In this document: positions 17,272 through 26,127 of the stretch, piece after piece
Position numbering within the stretch: position 1 is the first letter of the stretch
Layout of the letters: each line of letters opens with the position of its first letter
Assembly (NCBI GenBank): GCA_947447375.1
Contig: CANFJB010000011.1
Span: 1-64,000 of the forward strand
Length of the DNA: 64,000 bases
Direction of reading: 5' to 3'
Origin: Bacteroidota bacterium
GTDB taxonomy: Bacteria > Bacteroidota > Bacteroidia > Flavobacteriales > Flavobacteriaceae
Notes under the pieces: generated by a model
Told to the model about the DNA's origin: nothing
What the model saw: only the letters and a program-made list of their open reading frames with translations
Databases searched by the model: none
Translations under genes and position numbers: made by a program

Positions 17272-18900
17272 TTAAACTTGTAAAACTCCCATGTTAAATT
17301 TCTTTTCAATAGGAGAGTGGTTGGCGGCTTCAATTCCCATTGAAATCCAGGTTCTAGTGTCCAATGGATCAACAATTGCATCTGTCCAAAGTCGGGAAGC
17401 AGCATAATAAGGCGACACTTGTTCGTCGTAACGTGCTTTTATTTTATCGAAAACTTCTTTTTCTTTTACTTCATCTACAGTTTCTCCTTTTGCCTTGAGC
17501 GAAGAAGTTTCAATTTGCGCCAATACTTTCGCTGCCTGTGTTCCGCCCATTACTGCTAATTCAGCACTTGGCCATGCAAATATTAATCTTGGGTCGTAGG
17601 CTTTTCCACACATGGCATAATTTCCTGCTCCATACGAATTACCAACAATTACGGTAAATTTCGGCACAACCGAATTGGCAACAGCATTGACCATTTTGGC
17701 ACCATCTTTAATAATTCCGCCATGTTCTGATTTTGATCCAACCATAAATCCGGTAACGTCTTGAATAAAAACTAGTGGAATTTTCTTCTGGTTACAATTG
17801 GCTATAAAACGAGTTGCTTTATCAGCAGAATCGGAATAAATAACGCCACCAAATTGCATTTCGCCGGTTTTAGATTTTAAAACAGTTCTCTGATTGGCTA
17901 CAATTCCAACAGCCCAACCATCAATTCTGGCGTAACCTGTAATTATTGTTTGTCCGTAACCGTCTTTATAAGTATCGAACTCAGAATTATCAACCAATCT
18001 CTTGATAATTTCGTTCATATCGTATTGTTCGTTTCTAGCTTTTGGTAAAATCCCGTAGATTTCTTTTTCATCAAATGCTGGTTTTTGAGACTTTTCTCTG
18101 TTGAAACCTGCTTTATCAAAATTACCAATTTTAGAAACGATATTTTTAATTCGGTCTAAAGCGTCTTTATCATCTTTAGCTTTATAATCGGTAACTCCTG
18201 AAATTTCACAATGGGTTGTTGCGCCTCCAAGTGTTTCATTATCAATAGCTTCGCCAATAGCAGCTTTCACCAAATAGCTTCCTGCTAAAAAGATACTTCC
18301 CGTTTTATCCACAATCATGGCTTCGTCACTCATGATTGGAAGATAGGCTCCACCAGCAACGCAACTTCCCATAACGGCAGCAATTTGGGTAATTCCCATG
18401 CTACTCATTTGGGCATTATTTCTGAAAATTCGTCCAAAATGTTCTTTATCAGGAAATATTTCATCTTGCAAAGGCAAATAAACTCCTGCCGAATCTACCA
18501 AATAGATTATTGGCAAACGATTTTCCATTGCAATTTCTTGCGCTCTTAAATTCTTTTTTGCTGTAATTGGAAACCAAGCACCTGCTTTTACGGTGGCATC
18601 ATTTGCTACAACAACACATTGTTTTCCTTTGATATATCCAATTTTCACTACTACACCTCCCGACGGGCAACCGCCGTGTTCTTCATACATTCCGTAACCC
18701 ACAAAACCGCCAATTTCAATATTCTTCGCATTGGCGTCAAGCAAATAATCGATGCGTTCGCGGGCAGTCATTTTGCCTTCGTTGTGTAATTTTTCAATAC
18801 GCTTTTCACCACCACCTAATTTAATTTTAGCAAATTTTTGCTTTAAATCGGTGATCAATAGTTTGTTATGATCTTCGTTTTTATTGAAATTAATGTCCAT
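17272..18900 (-). CDS. Acyl-CoA carboxylase beta (carboxyltransferase) subunit, probably methylcrotonoyl-CoA type
   Basis: A 542-residue biotin-dependent carboxyltransferase. It has the N-terminal ARERIDYLLD block, the acyl-CoA-binding region VAGGAYLPIMSDEAMIV with GSIFLAGSYLVKAAIGE, and the C-terminal carboxybiotin-side segment GNSYGAGNYAMCGKAYDPR followed by AVMGGTQAAKVL. The combination GGAYLPxMSDE plus LVKAAxGE resembles methylcrotonoyl-CoA carboxylase beta (leucine catabolism) more than propionyl-CoA carboxylase beta. No biotin carboxylase or biotin-carrier gene lies in the window. Upstream of the M1 peptidase gene with a 29-bp gap. Confidence 0.85.
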   Translation of the reverse strand: MDINFNKNEDHNKLLITDLKQKFAKIKLGGGEKRIEKLHNEGKMTARERIDYLLDANAKNIEIGGFVGYGMYEEHGGCPSGGVVVKIGYIKGKQCVVVANDATVKAGAWFPITAKKNLRAQEIAMENRLPIIYLVDSAGVYLPLQDEIFPDKEHFGRIFRNNAQMSSMGITQIAAVMGSCVAGGAYLPIMSDEAMIVDKTGSIFLAGSYLVKAAIGEAIDNETLGGATTHCEISGVTDYKAKDDKDALDRIKNIVSKIGNFDKAGFNREKSQKPAFDEKEIYGILPKARNEQYDMNEIIKRLVDNSEFDTYKDGYGQTIITGYARIDGWAVGIVANQRTVLKSKTGEMQFGGVIYSDSADKATRFIANCNQKKIPLVFIQDVTGFMVGSKSEHGGIIKDGAKMVNAVANSVVPKFTVIVGNSYGAGNYAMCGKAYDPRLIFAWPSAELAVMGGTQAAKVLAQIETSSLKAKGETVDEVKEKEVFDKIKARYDEQVSPYYAASRLWTDAIVDPLDTRTWISMGIEAANHSPIEKKFNMGVLQV

Positions 18901-19119
18901 ATTGAAAATTGAAATTCGATTAAATGATTATGCTAAATTACTAAAATGTACGATATAAAAGGGAATTAAATATTTACAATTTAATAATTTATAGCAAATG
19001 TTGTTAATTTATTAAAATAGTATATTTTTGTTTCCTCTCGATAAGAGTGGTTAAACCAATAAAGTGATAAAATTTATTAATAATTTTAGTTTGTTAACGT
19101 TAAGCTAACATTGAATAGA

Positions 19120-19127
19120 TATATTTG
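19120..19127 (+). promoter_or_regulatory. Putative -7 element (TATATTTG) of the DUF47-PiT operon
   Basis: This exact TAnnTTTG match lies 29 bp before the DUF47 start. A palindromic stretch (GTTAACGTTAAGCTAAC, 19093-19109) sits just upstream where an operator could lie. A second possible -7 (TATTTTTG) with TTG 19 bp upstream occurs near 19021-19028. Confidence 0.45.
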
Positions 19128-19155
19128 TCCTTTAAAAAATAATAAATCTTAATTT

Positions 19156-19800
19156 ATGAATGCGAATAGTATTTTTCAGTTTTTAATTCCCAAAGACAAA
19201 AAGTTTTTTCCATTATTTGAAGAAGCTTCAAAAAATTTGATTTTAATTGCAACAGAACTTCATGAAGCTGTAAACGCTCCTTTAAAAGAAAGAGATGTTA
19301 TTTTTCAAAAAATGACTGATTTGGAAATCAAAATCGAAGACATTACTCGACAAACCAACTTAGAATTAAGTAGAAATTTCATAACACCATTTGATAGAGA
19401 AGACATTTATTTATTAATTACCGCAATTGATACCGTTGCTGGAAATTTAAATGGTGCTGCAAGCAGAATGAAATTATTTCCAATAGATAAAATCACAAAA
19501 TCTATGAGAAAATTAACTGAAATTAATTTAGAGGCTTGTCAAAACATCGATATTGCGGTTAGAGAATTAAGAAATTTCAAAAAAGTAAAAAACATTACTG
19601 ACGCTTGCGCTAGAATCAACAAATTAGAAAATAAATCGGATAATGTTTATGATAAAGCGGTTTCTGAATTGTTTGAAAATGAAACTGACGCAAAAAACAT
19701 CATTAAATATAAAGAAGTATTATCGGTTTTAGAATCTGCTACTGACAAATGTAAAAATGCAGCGAGTGTATTAGAATCTATCGCGGTTAAACATTCATAA
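19156..19800 (+). CDS. DUF47 (PhoU-like) protein, phosphate transport accessory
   Basis: A 214-residue all-helical protein of the DUF47/PhoU-like family. The recognisable core is IFQFLIPKDKKFFPLFEEAS at the N terminus and the EDIYLLITAIDTVAGNLNGAA helix that carries the acidic metal-binding pattern. DUF47 proteins are encoded next to PiT phosphate permeases and are thought to modulate their activity. Here the PiT gene follows after 28 bp on the same strand, matching that arrangement. No membrane segment is visible; it should act at the inner face of the inner membrane. Confidence 0.9.
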   Translation: MNANSIFQFLIPKDKKFFPLFEEASKNLILIATELHEAVNAPLKERDVIFQKMTDLEIKIEDITRQTNLELSRNFITPFDREDIYLLITAIDTVAGNLNGAASRMKLFPIDKITKSMRKLTEINLEACQNIDIAVRELRNFKKVKNITDACARINKLENKSDNVYDKAVSELFENETDAKNIIKYKEVLSVLESATDKCKNAASVLESIAVKHS

Positions 19801-19828
19801 ACTCCTCAGAATTTTCTGAATATTAATT

Positions 19829-21160
19829 ATGGAATTCAATATACTTATACTTATTATCGTATTAGCGCTACTATTTGATTATATAAATGGTTTTCACGAT
19901 GCTGCTAATTCAATTGCTACGATTGTTGCAACTAAGGTTCTTACTCCTTTTCAAGCAGTAGTTTGGGCTGCCTTTTTTAATTTTGTTGCCTATTGGGTTT
20001 TTGGTTTTGGAGTAGCTGATACAGTAGCAAAAACGGCTCACACCAGTAGTATCAACTTAACCGTAATTCTTGCAGGAATAATTGCAGCTATTATTTGGAA
20101 CTTAATTACCTGGTGGAAGGGAATTCCATCTTCGTCATCACACACTTTAATTGGTGGTTTTGCTGGAGCAGCAATTGCTCATGGCTTCAGGGATGTTACT
20201 GATCCTGAACATGCTGGTTTTAAAATTGTAAACTGGTTTAAAGCGGCTAAAGAAGGCGAATTATTACCTTCTGGTGTATTGATAGTTGTTTTATTTATCC
20301 TTTTTGCTCCTTTAATAGGAATGATAATTTCCTATTTTATTTCTTTATGGATGATTTATTCTTCTAAGAAGAATATAATGCCAAAACTATTTACTGTTGC
20401 ATTAATGGTATTTGTGGCTTGGTTTTTAAATTCTGTTTTGAAATACGATATCGATCCTAAAGACGCTCGTTTTGAAAGTCACTTTCTTTCATTTATTGCT
20501 TTTCCGGCAAATATAAAATGGCTATTGGTTGGTTTTGTATTTTTCAGTTTAGCAATATTTAATTTAGTGTTTAGTAGTTTTTCTTTCTCAAAATCGGAAG
20601 CTATTTTAAAGAAAATGCAGTTGTTATCTTCTGCCGCTTTTAGTTTAGGTCATGGGGGTAACGATTCGCAAAAAGTAATGGGTATTATTGCGGCTGCTGT
20701 TGCGGTTTACATAAAAACAAATCCTCATGTTGATTTATCAGCTGGATGGTTGGATTTAAACGTGATTCTACCTTCAGAAAAAGATGGAGTTAAAATTGAC
20801 GGATCTATTCCTTCGTGGATTCCATTAACCTGTTATTCTGTTATTGCATTAGGAACCTTAAGCGGTGGTTGGAAAATTGTAAAAACTATGGGTTCTAAAA
20901 TAACAAAAGTAACTGCTTTTGAAGGCGTTGTAGCTGAATCTGCAGGGGCATTAACTTTGTTTATGACAGAACATTTTAAAATACCAGTTTCAACAACTCA
21001 CACCATTACTGGATCTATTATTGGTGTTGGTATCACCAAAAGAGTTTCTGCTGTTCGATGGGGAGTAACAGTAAATTTAATTTGGGCTTGGGTTTTGACC
21101 ATTCCAATTTCAGCACTATTAGCAGCGATAACTTATAGTTTGTTATCATTAATCATATAA
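19829..21160 (+). CDS. pit: PiT family inorganic phosphate transporter
   Basis: A 443-residue inner-membrane transporter of the PiT/PHO-4 family, which moves metal-phosphate or phosphate with protons or sodium. The duplicated family signature is present in both halves: GFHDAANSIATIVATKVL (about 21-38) with SSSSHTLIGGFAGAA, and SLGHGGNDSQKVMGIIAAA with VSTTHTITGSIIGVG. About ten to twelve helices are predicted, with a long central loop. Partner of the DUF47 protein upstream (28-bp gap); the pair ends at a strong hairpin terminator. Low-affinity, largely constitutive uptake is typical of the family. Confidence 0.93.
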   Translation: MEFNILILIIVLALLFDYINGFHDAANSIATIVATKVLTPFQAVVWAAFFNFVAYWVFGFGVADTVAKTAHTSSINLTVILAGIIAAIIWNLITWWKGIPSSSSHTLIGGFAGAAIAHGFRDVTDPEHAGFKIVNWFKAAKEGELLPSGVLIVVLFILFAPLIGMIISYFISLWMIYSSKKNIMPKLFTVALMVFVAWFLNSVLKYDIDPKDARFESHFLSFIAFPANIKWLLVGFVFFSLAIFNLVFSSFSFSKSEAILKKMQLLSSAAFSLGHGGNDSQKVMGIIAAAVAVYIKTNPHVDLSAGWLDLNVILPSEKDGVKIDGSIPSWIPLTCYSVIALGTLSGGWKIVKTMGSKITKVTAFEGVVAESAGALTLFMTEHFKIPVSTTHTITGSIIGVGITKRVSAVRWGVTVNLIWAWVLTIPISALLAAITYSLLSLII

Positions 21161-21161
21161 T

Positions 21162-21199
21162 AAAAAAAACATCTTAATTTCTTAAGATGTTTTTTTTAT
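21162..21199. terminator. Bidirectional terminator between pit and lpxD
   Basis: A perfect 10-bp stem, AACATCTTAA (21168-21177) with TTAAGATGTT (21182-21191), is flanked by A and T runs on its two sides. It separates convergent genes. Confidence 0.88.
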
Positions 21200-21211
21200 T
21201 TAATATTTCGT

Positions 21212-22207
21212 TTATTTTCCTGAATCACGAACTAATCGTTTCAAAATAGCCCATTGTTTTAAAGCCTCTCTTGCTTCAACTGCAGGATATCCTAACATGG
21301 TTTTTCCTGCTTCAATGTCGCCCGTAACTCCAGAGCCAGCACCTACAATTGCACCACTTCCTATAGTTGTATGGTCTTTAATAGATGCGCTTCCGCCAAT
21401 GATTACACCATCGCCTAAAGTTACCGATCCTGCTAATCCTGAATTTCCAGCCATAATGCAAAAACGACCTAAAACACTATTATGACCAATTTGAACTAAA
21501 TTGTCAATCTTACAACCGTCACCAACAATTGTGGAGCTAAATTTACCACGATCAACGCAAGAGTTTGCTCCAATTTCAACCCAATTTCCAATAATTACAT
21601 TGCCAATTTGTGGAATTTTCACCAAGCCTCTTTCAGGACATGGTCGGAAACCAAAACCATCGGCTCCAATTGTAGCATTTGGATGAATGATGCAATCAGT
21701 TCCTAAATGACATCGTTCTCTAATTACTGCTCCAGACCAAATAACGGTGTTTTTACCAATCGTACATTCGTCTAAAATAGTTACATTGGAATATAAAGTT
21801 ACGTTTTCTCCAAGAACTACATTTGGACCAATATAACATCCTGCGCCAATTCGAGTTCCTTTTCCAATAGTTGCAGAGACATCAATTGTTGCTGAAGGGT
21901 GAATTTCGGTATTGAAAATAGGAGTAGGAGGTGCAAACAATTCAAGTACTTGCGACATCGCTAAATCGGCATTTTTTACTTTTATAAATGCGCGATTATC
22001 ACCAGGTTCTATAGAAATATCTTGGTTTACAACGGCCACGCAAGCTTTCGAAGTTTCCCAAAATTTTTCGTATTTTTTATTTCCAATAAATGAAATTTCA
22101 GAAGCAGAGGCACGTTCCAATTGCTCAGGGGCAGTGATAACTTGATTTGTATTTCCGATTATTTCACCTTGAAGTATTTCGTTGATTTGTTCGAGTGTGT
22201 AAGTCAT
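21212..22207 (-). CDS. lpxD: UDP-3-O-(3-hydroxyacyl)glucosamine N-acyltransferase (LpxD)
   Basis: A 331-residue left-handed beta-helix acyltransferase of lipid A synthesis. The N-terminal uridine-binding domain (about 1-98; LERASASEISFIGNKKY) precedes hexapeptide repeats from residue about 102 to 300 and a short C-terminal helix. The catalytic histidine is H242 in LVQIGHNSV, and the family block HPNATIGADGFGF followed by KIPQIGNVIIG and EIGANSCVDRG is intact. Bacteroidota often carry two LpxD paralogues, one with lpxC-fabZ/lpxA. This copy stands apart from other lipid A genes, next to prfB, so it could be the second paralogue, with possibly different acyl-chain preference. Confidence 0.9.
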   Translation of the reverse strand: MTYTLEQINEILQGEIIGNTNQVITAPEQLERASASEISFIGNKKYEKFWETSKACVAVVNQDISIEPGDNRAFIKVKNADLAMSQVLELFAPPTPIFNTEIHPSATIDVSATIGKGTRIGAGCYIGPNVVLGENVTLYSNVTILDECTIGKNTVIWSGAVIRERCHLGTDCIIHPNATIGADGFGFRPCPERGLVKIPQIGNVIIGNWVEIGANSCVDRGKFSSTIVGDGCKIDNLVQIGHNSVLGRFCIMAGNSGLAGSVTLGDGVIIGGSASIKDHTTIGSGAIVGAGSGVTGDIEAGKTMLGYPAVEAREALKQWAILKRLVRDSGK

Positions 22208-22343
22208 TTATAATAGATTGGATTTGGTATTAATATCAAAATACGGCATTTTGGCTAACATTTGCAAGTGAAATAATAGAAAGTTAAAATCAACAACTAA
22301 AAAGAAACACAGATTACAATAATTTTCACAGATTTAAAACTAA

Positions 22344-22371
22344 CAACCATCAACCATCAACTATCAACCAT
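22344..22371. repeat. Short tandem repeat, four 7-bp units (CAACCAT)
   Basis: Four near-identical heptamers (CAACCAT, CAACCAT, CAACTAT, CAACCAT) lie in the gap between prfB and lpxD. The preceding 40 bp contains CACAGATT-type direct repeats. Non-coding, with no hairpin. Confidence 0.6.
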
Positions 22372-22382
22372 CATCCAAAAAA

Positions 22383-23481
22383 TCATTTTTCCTCTTTCTG
22401 TCCCATCATCATTAAAAAAGATTTCAGGAATTCGTCGATATCACCATTTAATACCCCATCAACATCGCTACTTTCATAACCAGTTCTAACATCTTTAACT
22501 AATTTATAAGGTTGCATGACGTAATTTCGAATTTGTGAACCCCATTCAATTTTCATTTTTCCCGCTTCAATATCGGCTCGTTGGGCTTGTTTCTTTTTTA
22601 ATTCAATTTCATACAATTGAGATCGTAACATTTGCATCGCCCGCTGGCGGTTGTCTTGTTGTGACCTAGTTTCGGAACATTGAATTTGAATCCCTGTTGG
22701 CTTATGGACCAATTGTACTTTGGTTTCAACCTTATTTACATTTTGTCCACCAGCACCACTTGATCTTGATGTTGTAATTTCTATATCGGCAGGGTTTATA
22801 TCAATTTCAATACTATCATCAACTAATGGATAGACATAAACTGATACAAATGAAGTATGGCGTTTGGCATTACTATCAAATGGTGAAATTCTAACCAATC
22901 GATGCACTCCATTTTCACCTTTCAAATAACCAAATGAATAATCGCCCTCAAATTCTAAAGTAACCGTTTTTATCCCTGCAACATCGCCTTCTTGGTAGTT
23001 TAATTCCTTGATTTTATATCCCGATTTTTCACCCCACATCATGTACATTCGCATCAGCATTGAAGCCCAATCACAACTTTCTGTACCTCCAGCTCCAGCA
23101 GTTATTTGAAGTACTGCACTCAACGTATCTCCCTCGTCAGAAAGCATGTTTTTAAACTCAATTGACTCAATATGGGAATTCGTCAAATGGTATTGTTCGT
23201 CTAATTCTTCGGTAGTTAATTCTCCTTCTTTGTAAAATTCATAAGCCAATTGTAATTCTTCAGCCATATCATTGGCTTTGTTGTAATCGTCTACCCATTT
23301 TTTCTTGGATCGAAGGTTTTTTACAAACAGTTCCGCTTCTTTTGGATTGTTCCAAAATTCAGGTGCTAAGGTCTTTTCTTCCTCGTTTGTAATCTCAATT
23401 AATTTGGCATCAACGTCAAAGATACCTCCTCAACGCACCAAGGCGCTCCACAATACCTTTAATTTGTTCGGTAGTTGTCAT
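22383..23481 (-). CDS. prfB: Peptide chain release factor 2 with programmed +1 frameshift
   Basis: RF2 (365 residues after frameshifting), which recognises UAA and UGA at the ribosomal A site. Translation starts at the ATG at 23481 and reads 21 codons ([21 protein letters not shown]). It then meets an in-frame TGA at 23418-23416 preceded by the internal Shine-Dalgarno-like AGGAGG and the slippery CTT. A +1 shift to GAC continues into the main frame ([20 protein letters not shown]...). The long downstream frame alone, 22383-23267, lacks the first about 71 residues. The UGA/UAA-reading tripeptide is SPF (RISPFDSN) and the catalytic GGQ is in [11 protein letters not shown]. Autoregulation: low RF2 gives slow termination at TGA and more frameshifting. 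Confidence 0.95.
23412..23430 (-). promoter_or_regulatory. prfB autoregulatory frameshift site
   Basis: The minus strand reads AGGAGGTATCTTTGACGTT: an anti-SD-pairing hexamer, a 3-base spacer, slippery CTT, in-frame stop TGA and C as the next base. This matches the classical RF2 recoding site. Notably, this is one of very few strong Shine-Dalgarno sequences in a genome whose genes otherwise lack them. Confidence 0.93.
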
Positions 23482-23565
23482 AAATTATACTAATTTTGTA
23501 TAGCAAAAATAGGAATTTTTTATCAAGAGTCAAGTATTGATGCTCTTGTATTTAATAGAAACAAT

Positions 23566-24591
23566 ATGGATATAAATTTAGTTAGTGATACAGTTACAAA
23601 ACCTTCTCAGGAAATGTTGCGTTTTATGTTTCAAGCAGATGTAGGCGATGATGTTTACAAACAAGACCTTACCGCAATAGAATTAGAAAATAGAGTGGCT
23701 CAATTTTTTGGTTTTGAGGCAGGTTTGTTTTTTCCTTCAGGAACGATGGCCAATCAAACTGCGATTAAATTGCATACCCAACCTGGAGAACAATTAATTG
23801 CTGATAAATGGGCTCATGTTTATAATTATGAAGGGGGTGGAGTTTCTTTTAATAGCGGGGTTTCCTGTTGTTTATTAGATGGAAATCGAGGAATGATTAC
23901 TGCAGAACAAGTTTCAGGAGCAATTAACAATCCCCAGTTTTATCATAGTCCGTTGACGAGTTTGGTTTGCGTTGAAAACACCACTAATAAAGGAGGAGGA
24001 GCTTGTTATGATTTTAATGAATTCATAAAAATACGCCAAGTTAGCGATAACAATAATTTGAAATTTCATTTGGATGGTGCTCGTATTTGGAATGCTTTGG
24101 TTGCCACCAATGACAATCCGTCCAACTATGGAAAGGTATTTCACACGATGTCTGTTTGCTTTTCAAAAGGTATGGGAGCGCCTGTTGGTTCAGTTTTATT
24201 ATCAGATAAAGTAACTATTAATAGAGCACTTAGAATCAGAAAAATACTTGGTGGTGGAATGCGACAAATAGGTTATTTGGCCGCCGCTGGTTTATTTGCC
24301 TTAGAGCACAATATTGATAGATTAGCTGAAGACCACCGACGAGCAAAGGAATTGGGAATATTACTTAATAATTTGCCTTGGGTTGCCACTGTAGAACCTG
24401 TAGAAACGAATATTTTGATTTTTTCGGTTCAGTCTTCTGTAGATGAAAATCAATTGATGGAAAAATTGAAGCAAAAAGGAATTGCAATAAGTTCAATGGG
24501 ACATGGAAAATTAAGGATTGTTACCCATTTGGATTATCGCGAAGTAATGCACAGTTATGTTCTGGAGACTTTAGAAAGGTTGGAAATTTAA
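23566..24591 (+). CDS. ltaE: Low-specificity L-threonine aldolase
   Basis: A 341-residue PLP-dependent fold-type I aldolase cleaving L-threonine or L-allo-threonine to glycine and acetaldehyde. The N terminus NLVSDTVTKPSQEML and GDDVYKQD are characteristic. The Schiff-base lysine is K201 in CFSKGMGAPVGS, the pyridine-binding aspartate is D170 in HLDGARIWNA, and the stacking histidine is H84 in WAHVYNYEGGG. Length is normal. It lies 84 bp from the divergent prfB start with no obvious operon partners, and the dual-PPIase gene 91 bp downstream has its own promoter candidate. Cytoplasmic glycine/threonine metabolism. Confidence 0.9.
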   Translation: MDINLVSDTVTKPSQEMLRFMFQADVGDDVYKQDLTAIELENRVAQFFGFEAGLFFPSGTMANQTAIKLHTQPGEQLIADKWAHVYNYEGGGVSFNSGVSCCLLDGNRGMITAEQVSGAINNPQFYHSPLTSLVCVENTTNKGGGACYDFNEFIKIRQVSDNNNLKFHLDGARIWNALVATNDNPSNYGKVFHTMSVCFSKGMGAPVGSVLLSDKVTINRALRIRKILGGGMRQIGYLAAAGLFALEHNIDRLAEDHRRAKELGILLNNLPWVATVEPVETNILIFSVQSSVDENQLMEKLKQKGIAISSMGHGKLRIVTHLDYREVMHSYVLETLERLEI

Positions 24592-24651
24592 GACTTTACT
24601 TTATTTAGAATGTTGCATTATTATTCAATTCAAATTATCTAATTTATTTCG

Positions 24652-24659
24652 TAAATTTG
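24652..24659 (+). promoter_or_regulatory. Putative -7 element (TAAATTTG) for the dual PPIase gene
   Basis: The exact TAnnTTTG match 24 bp before the ATG would give a leader of about 17 nt, which is A-rich as expected for bacteroidete initiation. TTC rather than TTG lies at the -33 distance. Confidence 0.5.
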
Positions 24660-24682
24660 CACCTCAATAAAAAACAATAAAA

Positions 24683-25615
24683 ATGGAAAACGGTATATAC
24701 GCAAAATTCAACACTGCAAAAGGTGCAATTTTAGTAAAACTAACTCATGATTTAACACCAGGAACTGTTGGAAACTTCGTAGGCTTGGCTGAAGGTAATC
24801 TTGAAAATAAGGTTAAACCTCAAGGAAATAAATATTACGACGGATTAAAATTCCACAGAGTAATTCCTGATTTTATGATTCAAGGAGGATGCCCTCAAGG
24901 AACTGGAACAGGCGGACCTGGTTATAGCTTTGACGATGAATTTCATCCAACACTAAAACACAATCGTCCAGGAGTTTTATCAATGGCAAATTCTGGCCCT
25001 GCAAGTAATGGTTCTCAGTTTTTTATTACTCATGTTCCAACAGAGTGGTTGGATAATAAACACACCGTTTTTGGGCACGTAGTTGAAGGACAAGATGTTG
25101 TAGATGCAGTTGCTCAAGGTGATTCTTTGGATTCTGTTGAAATTGTAAGAGTAGGAGAAGAAGCTCAAAAGTGGAATGCAATTGAAGCTTTCATTACTTT
25201 TAAAGGGGAAAGAAATAAACGTGACGCTGCTTTAAAAGCGGAAGCAGAAGCAAAAATGGAACAATTAGCTGCTGGATTTGATAAAACAGAAAGCGGGTTG
25301 CGTTATAAAATGATTCAAAAAGGAAATGGTAAAAAAGCAGAAAATGGAAAAACCGTTTCTGTTCATTATACAGGTCAATTAGAAGACGGAAAAGTATTTG
25401 ACAGTTCATACCCTAGAAAAAAACCAATTGAATTTCCATTAGGAATGGGGAATGTAATAGAAGGTTGGGACGAAGGAATTGCGTTGCTGCAAGTGGGTGA
25501 TAAAGCTCGTTTTGTAATTCCATCTGACTTGGCTTATGGTACTCGTGGTGCGGGTGGAGTAATTCCTCCTAACGCTACTTTAATATTTGATGTTGAATTA
25601 ATGGACGTGAAATAA
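24683..25615 (+). CDS. Dual-family peptidylprolyl isomerase: cyclophilin-FKBP fusion
   Basis: A 310-residue protein joining two unrelated prolyl isomerases. Residues about 5-170 are a cyclophilin with [19 protein letters not shown] (the catalytic arginine lies in the first motif) and [23 protein letters not shown] charged, helical linker (about 172-205, rich in Lys, Ala and Glu) follows. Residues about 210-310 are an FKBP domain with [31 protein letters not shown] and [22 protein letters not shown]. No signal peptide is seen, so it should be a cytoplasmic folding catalyst. Dual immunophilins of this cyclophilin-first order are known from Flavobacterium. Both active sites look intact. Confidence 0.92.
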   Translation: MENGIYAKFNTAKGAILVKLTHDLTPGTVGNFVGLAEGNLENKVKPQGNKYYDGLKFHRVIPDFMIQGGCPQGTGTGGPGYSFDDEFHPTLKHNRPGVLSMANSGPASNGSQFFITHVPTEWLDNKHTVFGHVVEGQDVVDAVAQGDSLDSVEIVRVGEEAQKWNAIEAFITFKGERNKRDAALKAEAEAKMEQLAAGFDKTESGLRYKMIQKGNGKKAENGKTVSVHYTGQLEDGKVFDSSYPRKKPIEFPLGMGNVIEGWDEGIALLQVGDKARFVIPSDLAYGTRGAGGVIPPNATLIFDVELMDVK

Positions 25616-25644
25616 TACGTTCTTAATCTAAATATTTGATTAAA

Positions 25645-25682
25645 TTTTAATCCCACTAGCAAATTGTTATTGGGATTTTTTA
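25645..25682 (+). terminator. Terminator of the dual PPIase gene
   Basis: AATCCCA (25649-25655) pairs with TGGGATT (25671-25677) around a loop of about 15 nt, followed by a T-run. Confidence 0.7.
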
Positions 25683-25708
25683 TTACATTTACCTAAAATA
25701 GAAATCTT

Positions 25709-26080
25709 ATGAAAACAAAATTAATCCTTGTTGCCTCTCTATCATTATTATTTTCATGTGCTACAAAATCGGTAGTTGCTGATACTTCTAAAACTACTGC
25801 CCCGGTAGAAATTAAGGTGGCTCAAGAAGTTGTTCCAGTTGAAAACACAGTTGTTCCTGAAACTAAACCAGTTGTAGCCAAGGTTACGATGTTAACCAGA
25901 GAGCTATACGAAAGCAAAAGCCTTTACGAAAATAGCTGTAACAAATGCCATAAATTGTATTCTCCTTCAGAATTCAGTAAAGAAGAATGGCCGAGGATAT
26001 TAAGAAAAATGCAGAAAAAAGCAAAATTGGATGATCCTCAAATTGCAGGAATCCAAGATTATATCAATTCTCAGATTTAA
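25709..26080 (+). CDS. Small haem-binding (c-type) lipoprotein
   Basis: A 123-residue exported lipoprotein. The signal peptide ends in the lipobox LLFSC (C17). Residues about 20-58 are a Val/Pro/Thr/Lys-rich linker. The C-terminal 60 residues hold a single c-type haem motif, C77-N-K-C80-H81, in NSCNKCHKLYSPSEF. They continue with EEWPRILRKMQKKAKL, where a Met could be the distal ligand. It resembles small monohaem cytochrome c lipoproteins of Bacteroidota that lie in the periplasm or on the outer membrane. The redox partner is unknown. Monocistronic, with a strong terminator 12 bp after the stop. Confidence 0.8.
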   Translation: MKTKLILVASLSLLFSCATKSVVADTSKTTAPVEIKVAQEVVPVENTVVPETKPVVAKVTMLTRELYESKSLYENSCNKCHKLYSPSEFSKEEWPRILRKMQKKAKLDDPQIAGIQDYINSQI

Positions 26081-26083
26081 TTA

Positions 26084-26127
26084 TAAAAAAAAATCGGAAG
26101 TTAATAGCTTCCGATTTTTTTTTTTTA
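26084..26127. terminator. Bidirectional terminator between the haem lipoprotein and DUF3276 genes
   Basis: AAATCGGAAG (26091-26100) pairs with CTTCCGATTT (26108-26117) across a 7-nt loop, with A8 before and T10 or more after. It ends convergent transcripts. Confidence 0.88.

Noticed and set aside
22344-22371. Heptamer array considered as a CRISPR-like or regulatory repeat
   Set aside because: The units are 7 bp and contiguous, without spacers or associated genes, so this is a simple tandem repeat.
22383-23267. Release factor read as a short protein starting at 23267
   Set aside because: The missing N-terminal domain is encoded just upstream in two frames joined by the classical RF2 frameshift site.
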